Positions 35,542-44,888 are shown, counted from the first letter of the stretch. The stretch is DNA of 64,000 bases from Streptomyces barringtoniae (GCF_020819595.1 NZ_JAJHNP010000010.1:248001-312000), one strand, 5' to 3'. Numbers and translations: made by a program. The notes: generated by a model from the letters alone, not told the origin.

Positions 35542-37920
35542 TCAGTCCCGCAGCAGGTCCGGCACCCCGGCCGCGTCCGGCTCGTCCCGCTCCCCCGACA
35601 CCACCGTCAGCTGCTGGGTGGCCCGGGTCAGCGCCACGTAGAGCACGCGCAGCCCGGCCGGCGACTCGTCGGCGATCTCCGCGGGCGAGACGACCACCGT
35701 CGCGTCGTACTCCAGCCCCTTGGCCTCCAGGCTGCCGAGCGCGACGACCCGGTCACCGAGCCCGGCCAGCCAGCGCCGGGCCTCCTCGCGCCGGTTCATC
35801 GCGACGACCACGCCGACCGTGCCGTCCACCCGCTCCAGCAGCCGCTCGGCCTCGGCCCGCACGGTCCGCGCCAGCGACTGCCGTACGACCGTGCCGTGCT
35901 CGACGTTCGTTCTCACGAAACGCGGCTCGACCCCGGTGGACCGCACCGCGCTGGGCGCCTCGGAGCCGGGCATGGCGAGCGCGAGCACCTTGGCGGCCAG
36001 CTCGGCGATCTCGGCGGGGTTGCGGTAGTTCACCGTCAGCTCGAAGCGGCGCCGGGGCCGGGTGCCCAGGGCCTCGTCGCGGGCCTCGGCCGCCTCGTCC
36101 GGGTCGGACCAGGAGGACTGGGCCGGGTCGCCGACCACGGTCCAGGTGGCGTGCCGGCCACGGCGGCCGACCATGCGCCACTGCATCGGCGTCAGGTCCT
36201 GCGCCTCGTCCACGATGACGTGCGCGTACTCGGTGCGCTCCTGGGCGAGGCGCTCGGCCCGCTCGCGCTGCGACTCCTCGCGCACCGGCATCAGCTCCTC
36301 CAGGCCGGTGAGCTGGTCCAGCGGATCGACCTCGCGCCGCTTCTTCGGGCGGGCCGGAGCGCCGAGGATCGCCTGGAGTTCGTCCAGCATGGCGATGTCG
36401 TGCACCGACCAGCCGTCCCGCTGGAGCGAGCGGGCGACCTTGCGGATCTCGCCGGGGTTGAGGATCCGGCGGGCCCAGCGGCCGAGCCGCCTGTCGTCGG
36501 CCATGGCGGCGAGCACGGCCTTCGGGGTGAGCTCGGGCCACCAGGAGTCGAGGAAGGCGATGAAGGAGTCCTCGGACGTGACGTCCTCGTCGAAGGAGGA
36601 GCGCAGCTCGGCGGCCAGCTCGGGGTCGGTGTGCCGGGCGGCCGATCCCGACTTGGCCCACAGCGCGTCCAGCAGCAGCTTGCGGGCGCGGGGGCGCAGC
36701 AGGTTGACGGGCGCGGTGCCGCCGAGGGCGGTGCGGCGGATACGTTCCAGCTCCTCCGCCTCCAGCTCCAGCCGGCGTCCGAAGGCGACGACGCGCAGGC
36801 GGGACGGCGGGCCGTCGAACGCCTGCGGCGCGGCGTCCTCGGCAGCGGCGGGCCGGGGGGCGGGCCCCAGCTCCAGGGCGCCCCGGGCGGCCTTCCGCAG
36901 CACCTTCAGCATCCGGTACGAGCCCTTGGCGCGGGCCACGGACGGGGAGTCGTACAGCGTGGCCTCGACGCCGTCGACGAGCGAGCCGATCGCGCGGATC
37001 GCGACCTGGCCCTCCTCGCCGAGCGAGGGCAGCACGCCCTCGGTGTAGGCCACGAGCAGCGGGGTCGGGGAGACGATCAGGATGCCGCCCGCGTACCGGC
37101 GTCTGTCCTGGTAGAGCAGGTAGGCGGCGCGGTGCAGGGCGACGGCGGTCTTGCCGGTGCCCGGGCCGCCCTCCACGTAGGTGATGGAGGCGGCGGGGGC
37201 GCGGATGACCAGGTCCTGCTCGGCCTGGATGGAGGAGACGATGTCCCGCATGGTGTGGCTGCGGGCCTGGCCCAGGGCGGCCATGAGGGCGCCGTCACCG
37301 ATCACGGGCAGCTCACGGCCGTCGAGGCGGGCGGTCAGCTCGGGCCGCATCAGATCGTCCTCGACGCCGAGCACCCGGCGCCCCTTGGACCGGATGACCC
37401 GGCGCCGTACGACCCGCCCGGGGTCCACCGGAGTGGCCCGGTAGAAGGGTGCGGCGGCGGGCGCCCGCCAGTCGATGACCAGCGGCGCGTAGTCCTCGTC
37501 GAGCACGCCGATGCGCCCGATGTGCAGGGTTTCGGCGATGTCGGCGGTGTTGTCGTCCCGCACGGCGCCTTCGGCGGGCTCCACGGCGGTGTAGGCCCCG
37601 TCGGGCCCCTTCTTGCCGTCCTTGCCGAGCAGCAGGTCGATGCGCCCGAAGAGAAAGTCCTCGAACTCGTTGTTGAGCCGGTTCAGATGGATACCGGCCC
37701 GGAAGACCTGCGCGTCCCGCTCGGCCAGCGCGCCCGGGGTGCCGACCTGGCCGCGCTTGGCCGCGTCGTTCATCAGGAACTCGGCCTCGTGGATCTTCTC
37801 CTCGAGACGCCGGTACACCCGGTCCAGGTGTTCCTGTTCGACGCTGATCTCTCGGTCGCGGACGGAATCGTGTGCGTCGTGTACCGAGCCGACCGCGGAC
37901 TGCTGAACCTGAGCGGCCAC
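35542..37920 (-). CDS. HelD/HelR-like RNA polymerase recycling ATPase
   Basis: 792 residues. UvrD/Rep-like superfamily 1 core with Walker A GGPGTGKTA (K257), motif II VIVDEAQDL and a late VALTRATQQL motif VI. It has the HelD-type N-terminal coiled coil (about 25-100; VEQEHLDRVYRRLEEKI) that enters RNA polymerase. HelD proteins release stalled or inhibitor-bound polymerase. Streptomyces HelR protects against rifamycins, but I see no rifamycin-associated element palindrome upstream. GTG 37920 with AAGGGGG upstream. Next to sigU and its anti-sigma gene on the same strand. Confidence 0.9.
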   Translation of the reverse strand: MAAQVQQSAVGSVHDAHDSVRDREISVEQEHLDRVYRRLEEKIHEAEFLMNDAAKRGQVGTPGALAERDAQVFRAGIHLNRLNNEFEDFLFGRIDLLLGKDGKKGPDGAYTAVEPAEGAVRDDNTADIAETLHIGRIGVLDEDYAPLVIDWRAPAAAPFYRATPVDPGRVVRRRVIRSKGRRVLGVEDDLMRPELTARLDGRELPVIGDGALMAALGQARSHTMRDIVSSIQAEQDLVIRAPAASITYVEGGPGTGKTAVALHRAAYLLYQDRRRYAGGILIVSPTPLLVAYTEGVLPSLGEEGQVAIRAIGSLVDGVEATLYDSPSVARAKGSYRMLKVLRKAARGALELGPAPRPAAAEDAAPQAFDGPPSRLRVVAFGRRLELEAEELERIRRTALGGTAPVNLLRPRARKLLLDALWAKSGSAARHTDPELAAELRSSFDEDVTSEDSFIAFLDSWWPELTPKAVLAAMADDRRLGRWARRILNPGEIRKVARSLQRDGWSVHDIAMLDELQAILGAPARPKKRREVDPLDQLTGLEELMPVREESQRERAERLAQERTEYAHVIVDEAQDLTPMQWRMVGRRGRHATWTVVGDPAQSSWSDPDEAAEARDEALGTRPRRRFELTVNYRNPAEIAELAAKVLALAMPGSEAPSAVRSTGVEPRFVRTNVEHGTVVRQSLARTVRAEAERLLERVDGTVGVVVAMNRREEARRWLAGLGDRVVALGSLEAKGLEYDATVVVSPAEIADESPAGLRVLYVALTRATQQLTVVSGERDEPDAAGVPDLLRD

Positions 37921-37989
37921 CGGGCCCCCTTCTGACGTGCTGGGCAGCCGTCAACCGTACGCGAAGGGGGCCCGTCGAAGCTACGGCAG

Positions 37990-38823
37990 CTACGCGTTCA
38001 CCTGAACCAGCTTCTTGCCCTGGAAGGTCACGACCTCGAAGTGGTCGATCTCGTTGGGCTTGAAGGCCGCCGCGCCGCCGATGTAGAGCGGCTTCTTGGA
38101 CTCCGGCGTCTTGCCGTTCGGGATGCCGTAGCCGGTGTCCGGTACGGACCAGGAGGACATCGTCACGCGCTGCCCGTTCTTCGCGACGAGCACCAGGGAG
38201 CACTTGATCGGACCCGTGGCGTTCTTCAGCTCCAGGACCGCCTGAGTGCCCCAGTCCTTCTGGGCCATCGCGACGGTGGCGCTGATCTGCGACGACGGGT
38301 CCGTGGCCGACTTCTTGTCGGGCATGGCCTCGAAGGTCGTCTGCGCCGAGGACGCGGTGACCTGGCCCCCGCTCCCGCCCGAGCCGCCGTTGACCGCCAC
38401 CGCGGCCAGCGGTCCGGCGATGATCAGCGCGGCGGCCGCAGCGATCATGTAGAAGCTGCGCCGGCGCTTCTGGGCACGCTTCTCCGCGACCTCGTCGACC
38501 AGCTTCTCCACGATCCGCGGGCTGGGCTTGGCGGACAGCGACTCGCCGATCGCGGGGGTGCTGCCGGAGCCCGGCAGGTCCGCGAGCGCGGCCAGCATCG
38601 GTTCCATCCCGGCCAGCTCGTCGAGCTGCTGGGCGCACCACTCGCAGCCGGCGAGGTGGGCCTCGAAAGCGGTTGCCTCGGCGTCGTCGAGAATCCCGAG
38701 GGCATAGGCGCCGACGGTCTCGTGCTCGCTCGGCACGGAAGATCCCGATTGGGGGCTCATGGGTCCAGACATACCCGGACCACCTGCACCGAATCCCTGC
38801 ATTCCCCCGTAACCACTGCTCAT
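37990..38823 (-). CDS. rsuA: Anti-sigma factor of SigU with zinc-binding domain
   Basis: 277 residues. The N-terminal ZAS-type zinc-binding motif is HLAGCEWCAQQ (H-x3-C-x2-C) with an upstream His in EHETVGAYAL. One membrane helix (about 124-145, SFYMIAAAAALIIAGPLAA) separates it from an extracytoplasmic RskA-like domain (about 150-277). It holds the ECF factor at the membrane until a signal triggers release, probably proteolysis. The start is ATG 38823; a GTG one codon earlier overlaps the sigU stop (GTGA). Gene symbol from recalled S. coelicolor naming. Confidence 0.9.
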   Translation of the reverse strand: MSSGYGGMQGFGAGGPGMSGPMSPQSGSSVPSEHETVGAYALGILDDAEATAFEAHLAGCEWCAQQLDELAGMEPMLAALADLPGSGSTPAIGESLSAKPSPRIVEKLVDEVAEKRAQKRRRSFYMIAAAAALIIAGPLAAVAVNGGSGGSGGQVTASSAQTTFEAMPDKKSATDPSSQISATVAMAQKDWGTQAVLELKNATGPIKCSLVLVAKNGQRVTMSSWSVPDTGYGIPNGKTPESKKPLYIGGAAAFKPNEIDHFEVVTFQGKKLVQVNA

Positions 38824-39401
38824 CACGCCGTCACCCCCCGCTCCTCCAGTGCCAGCTTCATCGATCGCAGGGCGTAGAAAACCCGAGACCGCACCGTGCC
38901 GCTGGGTATCCCCAGCGTCTCGGCCGCCTCATTGACCGTACGCCCCTTGAAGTACGTCTCGACGAGCACCTCCCGGTGGGCCGGGGTCAGGTCGTCGAGC
39001 GCGTCCGACAGCGTCATCAGCCACAGCGCCTTGTCGATCTCGTCCTCCGCGGGGATGACCTCCAGCGGCGACGGATCGACCTCCTGCGGCCGGGCCTGCC
39101 GGCTGCGGTGGCCGTCGATGACGATGCGGCGCGCGACCGTCACCAGCCAGGGGCGTACCGAACCGGTCGCCCGATTGAGCTGACCGGCGTTCTTCCAGGC
39201 ACGGATGAGCGTTTCCTGCACGACGTCCTCGGCGCGCTGCCGATCACCGGCGACCAGCCGGAGGACATACGCGAGCAGGGGTCCGGCGTGCTCTCGATAC
39301 AGCGCACGCATCAGCTCCTCATCCGGTTCCGAGGGCTGTGAGGACATGCGATGTCGGGCCCTCGATCCACGTTCATTGGCCACGGCCGCATCCTTGCGCA
39401 C
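38823..39401 (-). CDS. sigU: ECF sigma factor SigU
   Basis: 192 residues from GTG 39401, preceded by GGAGGTGGG at 5 bases. A second GTG at 39383 (186 residues, AAGGA upstream) is also plausible. Sigma region 2 is LLAYVLRLVAGDRQRAEDVVQETLIRAW, region 4 HREVLVETYFKGRTVNEAAETLGIPSGTVRSRV. It directs polymerase to a stress or secretion regulon. In S. coelicolor excess SigU blocks aerial development. Translationally coupled to the anti-sigma gene. Confidence 0.92.
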   Translation of the reverse strand: MRKDAAVANERGSRARHRMSSQPSEPDEELMRALYREHAGPLLAYVLRLVAGDRQRAEDVVQETLIRAWKNAGQLNRATGSVRPWLVTVARRIVIDGHRSRQARPQEVDPSPLEVIPAEDEIDKALWLMTLSDALDDLTPAHREVLVETYFKGRTVNEAAETLGIPSGTVRSRVFYALRSMKLALEERGVTA

Positions 39402-39622
39402 GCCCACCTCCGGTGTCCGGGGGTTCCCCCAGTCGGTCGCTCGCCCACCCGTACGGAAGGAAGGGGCCCGGCGTTCAAACGGAGGGCACAGTTTCTCGTG
39501 GCTGACGTGACGACAGGGACATGCGAGCACATTCCTCCCGCCCGATCTTTACAATTCCGGCACATTGCCGGGGCGGCTCTCAATTCCCGTGTACGAGGCA
39601 CCCAAACCCGGTGTTACGAAGA

Positions 39623-40216
39623 TCACGCCCTCGCGAGCGCGGCCCGCCGCCGGTGCCGGGCCACCCGCTCCCGGTTCCCGCACACCTCACTGGAACACCA
39701 CCGCCGACGCCGCCCCCGGGAGGTGTCGAGGTACACGAGCGGACAGTTGTCCCCTTCACACTCCCGTACGGCGGCCCGGGCGACGGGATCGGTGAGCAGC
39801 TCCACGGCGTCCCGCGCGACCAGCGCGAGCAGAGCGGCGCAGGCCGGCGGGCCGGCCAACTCCCTTGTGAGTGCGCCGTCCGCACCGCGTACGGCACGCG
39901 GGACGGGGGTCGAGGCGTACGCGGCCTCGTTGACCCGCCGGAGCGCGCTCTCGTACGACGGTGTGTCCGGCGCACGCGGGTCGCGCACCAACGTCCCGAT
40001 GTGGGCGCGCAGTTCCCGGAACGCGACGAGCCAGGAGGCGTCGGCGTGTCCGAGCGCCGTCCCCCCGGGCACGAGCCCCACCCCGCCGATCCACGCGCGC
40101 AACGCCTCGACGCCGTCCAGCCGTTCGACCGGATGCGTGGTGGCGAGGAGATCGAGACAGATCCGTCCGGCGTCGAACCGTGGCTCGTACGCGGGGGGCG
40201 CCGTACCCAGTGCCAT
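39623..40216 (-). CDS. ABATE/CGNR zinc-finger regulator
   Basis: 197 residues. An N-terminal helical ABATE domain (about 12-140) is followed by the CGNR finger: CEGDNCPLVYLDTSRGRRRRWCSSEVCGNRERV. The four cysteines and the CGNR signature are intact. Such proteins are predicted stress-linked transcription factors. ATG 40216. Divergent genes are absent, so its target is unclear. Confidence 0.9.
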   Translation of the reverse strand: MALGTAPPAYEPRFDAGRICLDLLATTHPVERLDGVEALRAWIGGVGLVPGGTALGHADASWLVAFRELRAHIGTLVRDPRAPDTPSYESALRRVNEAAYASTPVPRAVRGADGALTRELAGPPACAALLALVARDAVELLTDPVARAAVRECEGDNCPLVYLDTSRGRRRRWCSSEVCGNRERVARHRRRAALARA

Positions 40217-40321
40217 GTGCCTGTCACCGCCTAGGCAGGAAGCGTGGGGGCTCTTCTCTGTGGGCCTCTCCTCTTCACAGTGCCCGCCCGGACGCCCGGC
40301 CGGAACCCCTCGTACCCCTGT

Positions 40322-41065
40322 TCAGGCGGAGCCGGGGGTCCGGCGCAGGACCAGGGACAGGAAGCCGAAGGAGTCCCGGTAGACGCGCAGCCACTCGGTG
40401 CGGCGGGCCGTGGCGGTCTCGGGCACCTGAGCGCTGTCCGGATCGTCCGGGTGGTCCAGGGCCCATGCGGCCAGCGCACCCCAGCAGGCCCATTCGTAGT
40501 CGTCCAGCTCCTGGCGCGTGCTGATGTGACCGTCGACGGGAGTCCAGCCGGCGGCGGCGACACGGTCCATGGTGGTCGCCAGGTCGGTGAAGTCACCGAG
40601 CATCTCGACGGCCTCCCGCGAGGGGGGCCGTTCCCAGAACCCGTCGCCGATCAGGACCCGGCCGCCGGGAGCGAGGTGGCTGCGGGCCGCGGCGAGCGTG
40701 GGGAGCAGACCGCCGAAGGCGTGCGCGGCACCGAAGCTGAGGATCACGTCGAACGGCTCCGCCGACACGAACTCCTCGGCCTTCCGGTGGTGTAGGACGA
40801 GCCGGTCCCGGACGCCGAGGTCACCCGCCGCGGCGGGGGCCTGGGACAGGGCGTCCTCGGAGACGTCCACACCCTCGGCACGCACGCCCGGCCGCAGCGC
40901 CAGGGCCCGCAGAAGCCATTCCCCCGGGCCGCAACCGAGGTCGAGCACCCGCTCGTCGCCCCTCGCAAGACCGCGCTCCAGCAGGCGCCGCACCGAGTCG
41001 TCGCCGAGCGGGGACTTGATCGGGTGGCCGCGATGGGCGATCCGGGACATCTGTTCACGCTTCAC
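40322..41065 (-). CDS. Class I SAM-dependent methyltransferase
   Basis: 247 residues. Motif I VLDLGCGPGEWLLRAL, acidic end of strand 2 GVDVSEDAL, and LSFGAAHAFGG at motif IV. A helical C-terminal part (about 175-247) is likely the substrate lid. The GTG at 41065 is used; ATG 41050 is the alternative, and neither has a good ribosome site. Substrate unknown. Its product might modify a metabolite rather than DNA or RNA, as no target motif (NPPY/DPPY) is present. Confidence 0.88.
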   Translation of the reverse strand: MKREQMSRIAHRGHPIKSPLGDDSVRRLLERGLARGDERVLDLGCGPGEWLLRALALRPGVRAEGVDVSEDALSQAPAAAGDLGVRDRLVLHHRKAEEFVSAEPFDVILSFGAAHAFGGLLPTLAAARSHLAPGGRVLIGDGFWERPPSREAVEMLGDFTDLATTMDRVAAAGWTPVDGHISTRQELDDYEWACWGALAAWALDHPDDPDSAQVPETATARRTEWLRVYRDSFGFLSLVLRRTPGSA

Positions 41066-41135
41066 CGGTGCAGCGTGCCAACGGCCGGGGCGACACGCGC
41101 CCCCTTTACGGCGCCTGCGCCTCCGCCCAAGTCGC

Positions 41136-42293
41136 CTACGCGTCCGCGTACTTCGCGTCCGTCGCCGGGTCCAGGGCCAGGCGGTAGCCGCGCTTGACCA
41201 CCGTCTGGATCAGCTTGGGGGCGCCAAGGGCCGTGCGGAGTCTCGCCATCGCCGTCTCCACGGCGTGTTCGTCGCGGCCCGCGCCCGGCAGGGCGCGCAG
41301 GAGGTCCGCCCGGGGCACCACCCAGCCGGGGCGACGGGACAGGGCCCGGAGCAGGGACATGCCGGCCGGGGGGACCGGCTTGAGGACGCCGTCGACCAGG
41401 ACCGCGTGGCCCCGGATCTCCACCCGGTGTCCGGCGATCGGCAACGCCCTCGACCGGCCGGGCAGTTCCTGGCACAGGAGCTGGACCAGGGGGCCCAGGC
41501 GGAAGCGTTCCGGCTGGATCGTGTCCACGCCCTGGACCTGGAGGGGGATCGCCGTGACCGGGCCCACGCAGGCCGGGAGGACGTCGTGGGCGAGGGCCGA
41601 CAGCAGGTCGGTGAGCAGGCCCCGCTCCTCCGCCCGGGAGAGCAGCGAGGCGGCCGCGGGGGCGCTGGTGAAGGTGAGGGCGTCCAGGGATCGGGAGACC
41701 GTCGCGTCCAGGAGGCGGTCCAGCGGGGTGATGTCCTCCGGGGGCATCCAGCGGTACACCGGGACCGGGACCACCTCCGCTCCCCCGGCCCGCAGGGACT
41801 CCACGAAGCCCGGGAGCGGTTCGCCGTGCAGCTGTACGGCGATGCGGCGGCCGTCGACGCCCTCCTCCAGCAAGCGGTCCAGGACTTCGGCAAGGGACTC
41901 CGAGGAGGGCGACCACTCCTCCGTCAGCCCGGCCGCGCGGATCGCGCCCTTGACCTTCGGCCCCCTGGCCAGGAGTTCGGTACCGCGCAACCCGCCGAGC
42001 AGCTGCTCGCCGAGGCCCCAGCCGTCGGCGGCCTCTATCCAGCCCCGGAAGCCGATCGCCGTGGTGGCCACGACCACGTCGGGCACCTGGTCGATGATCT
42101 CCTTGGTCGCGGCGAGGAGTTCGCCGTCGTCGGCGAGCGGCACGATGCGCAGGGCCGGTGCGTGCAGGACGGCGGCACCGCGCCGCTGGAGCAGGGCGCC
42201 CAGCTCGTCGGCCCGGCGCGCGGCGGTGACGCCCACGGTGAATCCCGCGAGCGGACCGTGCTCGACGGCTCCGAGTTGCTGCTCTTCGTACAT
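41136..42293 (-). CDS. nnaR: Nitrate assimilation regulator: HemD-like domain plus winged helix
   Basis: 385 residues. The N-terminal two-thirds (about 15-270) is a uroporphyrinogen-III synthase (HemD) fold. The C-terminal part (about 290-375; AGMSLLRALSRRPGWVVPRADLLRALPG, AVETAMARLRTALGA, VVKRGYRL) is an OmpR-type DNA-binding winged helix. Such fusions are known in S. coelicolor as NnaR, a GlnR-controlled regulator of nitrate and nitrite use. It lies directly downstream of narK on the same strand, which supports the call. ATG 42293 with AGGAG. Enzyme activity is doubtful; no hem gene is nearby. Confidence 0.88.
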   Translation of the reverse strand: MYEEQQLGAVEHGPLAGFTVGVTAARRADELGALLQRRGAAVLHAPALRIVPLADDGELLAATKEIIDQVPDVVVATTAIGFRGWIEAADGWGLGEQLLGGLRGTELLARGPKVKGAIRAAGLTEEWSPSSESLAEVLDRLLEEGVDGRRIAVQLHGEPLPGFVESLRAGGAEVVPVPVYRWMPPEDITPLDRLLDATVSRSLDALTFTSAPAAASLLSRAEERGLLTDLLSALAHDVLPACVGPVTAIPLQVQGVDTIQPERFRLGPLVQLLCQELPGRSRALPIAGHRVEIRGHAVLVDGVLKPVPPAGMSLLRALSRRPGWVVPRADLLRALPGAGRDEHAVETAMARLRTALGAPKLIQTVVKRGYRLALDPATDAKYADA

Positions 42294-42323
42294 GGGCTCT
42301 CCTAGCTGGCCGGCGCGCGAATC

Positions 42324-42351
42324 GAGCCTGTCAACGGCGCGTGACAGGCTC
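42324..42351. promoter_or_regulatory. 10-bp perfect inverted repeat upstream of nnaR
   Basis: GAGCCTGTCA and TGACAGGCTC are separated by 8 bases, between narK and nnaR. It may be an operator, an attenuator or a partial terminator for narK. The arms contain TGTCA/TGACA, unlike a GlnR half-site pair, so the regulator is open. Confidence 0.45.
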
Positions 42352-42379
42352 GGTTCGGCTTGATTGCGCCGGTGTTACG

Positions 42380-43759
42380 TCACACTTCGGCGTAGCTGAG
42401 CTGCGCCTTTGTCTCCGAAGCCGCCACCGGCACGGCCTGTTGCGCCGGGCGGCGAAGGTATACGGCCCACGTCACGGCGAAGCAGAGCCCGTAGAAGGCG
42501 AGGAAGGCGACGAACGCTCCGGTGCCACTGCCGTAGGACAGGAAGGACTGGCGGAAGGCGAGGTTGATGCCGACTCCGCCGAGCGCGCCGACCGCGCCGA
42601 TCAAGCCCATGGAGGCGCCGGACAGCCGACGGCCGTAAGCCGCCGCGGCCTCCCCCTCCAGGCCCTTGGCCAGGGCCTTCGCCTGGAAGATGCCGGGGAT
42701 CATCTTGTACGTCGAGCCGTTGCCGAGCCCGCTGAGCACGAACAGGACGACGAAGACGGACACGAACAGCGGCAGCGACTTCTGCAGGCTCGCGGCGATC
42801 AGGACGCCGGTGGCGGCGGCCATGGCGACGTAGTTCCACAGGGTGATGCGGGCGCCGCCGAAACGGTCGGCGAGCCGGCCGCCGAGGGGGCGGATCAGGG
42901 AGCCGAGCAGCGGGCCGATGAAGGTCAGGTACGCCGCCTGGAGCGGGGTGCGGCCGAACTGGATCGTCAGGACCTGGCCGAAGGCGAAGCTGTAGCCGAT
43001 GAAGGAGCCGAAGGTGCCGACGTAGAGGAAGGACATGATCCAGGTGTGGCCGTCCTTCGCGGCGTCCTTTGCCGCGCCGGTGTCGTTCTTCACGGAAGCG
43101 AGGTTGTCCATGAAGAGAGCGGCCAGAACGGCGGCCACGACGATCAGCGGGATGTAGATGCCCAGCAGGACCCGCGGGCCGCCGCTCGCGCCGATGACCG
43201 CGAGGGCGACGAGCTGGATGACGGGCACGCCGATGTTGCCGCCGCCCGCGTTCAGGCCGAGCGCCCAGCCCTTCTTCTTCAGCGGGAAGAAGGCGTTGAT
43301 GTTGGTCATGGAGGAGGCGAAGTTGCCGCCGCCGATGCCGGCGAGCAGGCCGACGACGAGGAACGTGTCGAAGGACGTGCCCGGTGTCATGACCGCGAAG
43401 GCCGCGATCGTCGGGATGAGCAGCAGGCTCGCCGAGATGATCGTCCAGTTGCGGCCGCCGAACACGGCCACGGCGAAGGTGTAGGGAACGCGTACGACCG
43501 CACCGACGAGGGTGACCATCGAGGTCAGCAGGAACTTGTCGGCGGGCGTGAGGCCGTACTCCGGGCCCATGAACAGGACGAGGACGGACCACAGGGTCCA
43601 GACCGAGAAGCCGACGTGCTCCGAGAGGACCGAGAACCACAGGTTCCGGTTGGCGATCCGCTCCCCGGTCGCCGTCCAGAATCCCTCGTCCTCCGGGTCC
43701 CAGCGTTCGATCCAGCGGCCACTGCGACGGGTTGGGGCTGTTGGGGCTGGGGCTGTCAT
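42380..43759 (-). CDS. narK: Nitrate/nitrite transporter (NarK-type MFS)
   Basis: 459 residues, about 12 helices. NarK-type signature helix GIGGGNFASSMTNINAFFPLKKKGWALGLNAGGGNIG contains the substrate loop; RLADRFGGARI is the second MFS motif. Imports nitrate for assimilation or exports nitrite. ATG 43759 has GGAGG 4 bases upstream; an in-frame ATG at 43807 lacks a site. The next gene is nnaR. A GlnR-like pair (GTCAC and GAAAC, 43865-43861 and 43844-43840 on the minus strand) lies upstream, with the 16-base spacing seen in GlnR boxes. Confidence 0.92.
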   Translation of the reverse strand: MTAPAPTAPTRRSGRWIERWDPEDEGFWTATGERIANRNLWFSVLSEHVGFSVWTLWSVLVLFMGPEYGLTPADKFLLTSMVTLVGAVVRVPYTFAVAVFGGRNWTIISASLLLIPTIAAFAVMTPGTSFDTFLVVGLLAGIGGGNFASSMTNINAFFPLKKKGWALGLNAGGGNIGVPVIQLVALAVIGASGGPRVLLGIYIPLIVVAAVLAALFMDNLASVKNDTGAAKDAAKDGHTWIMSFLYVGTFGSFIGYSFAFGQVLTIQFGRTPLQAAYLTFIGPLLGSLIRPLGGRLADRFGGARITLWNYVAMAAATGVLIAASLQKSLPLFVSVFVVLFVLSGLGNGSTYKMIPGIFQAKALAKGLEGEAAAAYGRRLSGASMGLIGAVGALGGVGINLAFRQSFLSYGSGTGAFVAFLAFYGLCFAVTWAVYLRRPAQQAVPVAASETKAQLSYAEV

Positions 43760-43839
43760 CACGCCTCCACGGGGCTCCGGCTGCTCGGTCCGCCGTCGAC
43801 CTGCCATCGACCGGCTCAGCCCGAAGGTAGGGAGGGCGC

Positions 43840-43865
43840 GTTTCCTGCCTGTGGCTGTGGGTGAC
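43840..43865 (-). promoter_or_regulatory. Possible GlnR box upstream of narK
   Basis: On the minus strand GTCAC and GAAAC are separated by 16 bases, about 80-105 bases before the narK start. The spacing fits two GlnR half-sites with one pair between. The middle pair is poor, so this is tentative. Confidence 0.35.
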
Positions 43866-43916
43866 CGGAAGGGAACGTTGCTCTCACTCGGCGCGGGGGC
43901 GGCCGGTGAGGGCCGC

Positions 43917-44888
43917 TCAGGGCTGCATGACAGCGGCGTCGACAGACGGAATCCATCCCCCGGCCGGCCGCCGCAGCCACCCCTCCCCCGCCGCGAGCTC
44001 GGCCGCCGCCCGCCGAAGCGCCTCCAGCCCCGGATGGACCAGCCCCTTCCGCCACACCAGGGAGACCGGCGACAGCGGGACGGGGCCGACGAGCGGGCGG
44101 CGGACGGTGTGGGGCATGGCCGGGAAGTCGACCACGGCCAGCACCGGATGCCGGGTCTTGGCCATGATCCGTTCGAACTCCTCGTCCCCGACGGCCAGCG
44201 GCAGCGGCGCGGCGAGCCGGATGCCCCGCCCCTCGAAGAGCCGGTTCGCCAGGTCGGTCCACTCCAGGGTGCGCGGGTTCCCGGCGCCGGCGTACACGGT
44301 CTCGCCGACCAGCTCGGACAGCGGCACCTCGGCGCGGGCGGCCAGCGGATGGTCCTCGGGCAGTACGACGGCCATCGGCTCGTAGCGCACCGGCTGCTGC
44401 TGCAGACCGGAGCGCAGCGCCGGGTCCAGGCCGGCGAAACGGCCGAAGGAGACGTCCAGCCGGCCGGCCAGCAGTTCGGCGGCGGCCCCGGTCAGGCCGC
44501 TCTCGTAGCGGGCCATCAGCTCGCAGTCCGGGGCGAGTTCACGGGCCCGGTGCAGCACCCGGCGGCCGGTGGCCAGGCCCGGTGAGTTGAGGTCCACCAG
44601 CAGCGGGCGGGACCGGCCGGCGGCGAAGGCGGCGAGCAGGTCGTCCTGGGCGGCGAGGACCCGCCGGGCGTGCGGCAGCAGACGCTCGCCGTCCGCGGTC
44701 GGCGTCACCTGCCGGGTGGTCCGCACGAACAGCTCGGCGCCCAGCTCCCGCTCCAGCCGCCGTATGTCCCGGCTGAGCGCCTGCTGGGCGACGTACAGGC
44801 GGGCCGCGGCGCGGGTGAAGTGCAGTTCCTCGGCCACGGCGACGAAGGCGCGCAGGAGGCGGGGGTCTATGCCGGCGGGGACGGACAT
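43917..44888 (-). CDS. LysR family transcriptional regulator
   Basis: 323 residues. N-terminal HTH (about 8-66: LRAFVAVAEELHFTRAAARLYVAQQALSRDIRRLE) and a periplasmic-binding-type effector domain (about 90-300). The ATG at 44888 starts MSVPAGIDPRLL. Divergent from an MFS transporter with an 84-base gap; probably controls that gene. The C-terminus is somewhat Trp/Pro-rich beyond the usual end. Confidence 0.92.
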   Translation of the reverse strand: MSVPAGIDPRLLRAFVAVAEELHFTRAAARLYVAQQALSRDIRRLERELGAELFVRTTRQVTPTADGERLLPHARRVLAAQDDLLAAFAAGRSRPLLVDLNSPGLATGRRVLHRARELAPDCELMARYESGLTGAAAELLAGRLDVSFGRFAGLDPALRSGLQQQPVRYEPMAVVLPEDHPLAARAEVPLSELVGETVYAGAGNPRTLEWTDLANRLFEGRGIRLAAPLPLAVGDEEFERIMAKTRHPVLAVVDFPAMPHTVRRPLVGPVPLSPVSLVWRKGLVHPGLEALRRAAAELAAGEGWLRRPAGGWIPSVDAAVMQP

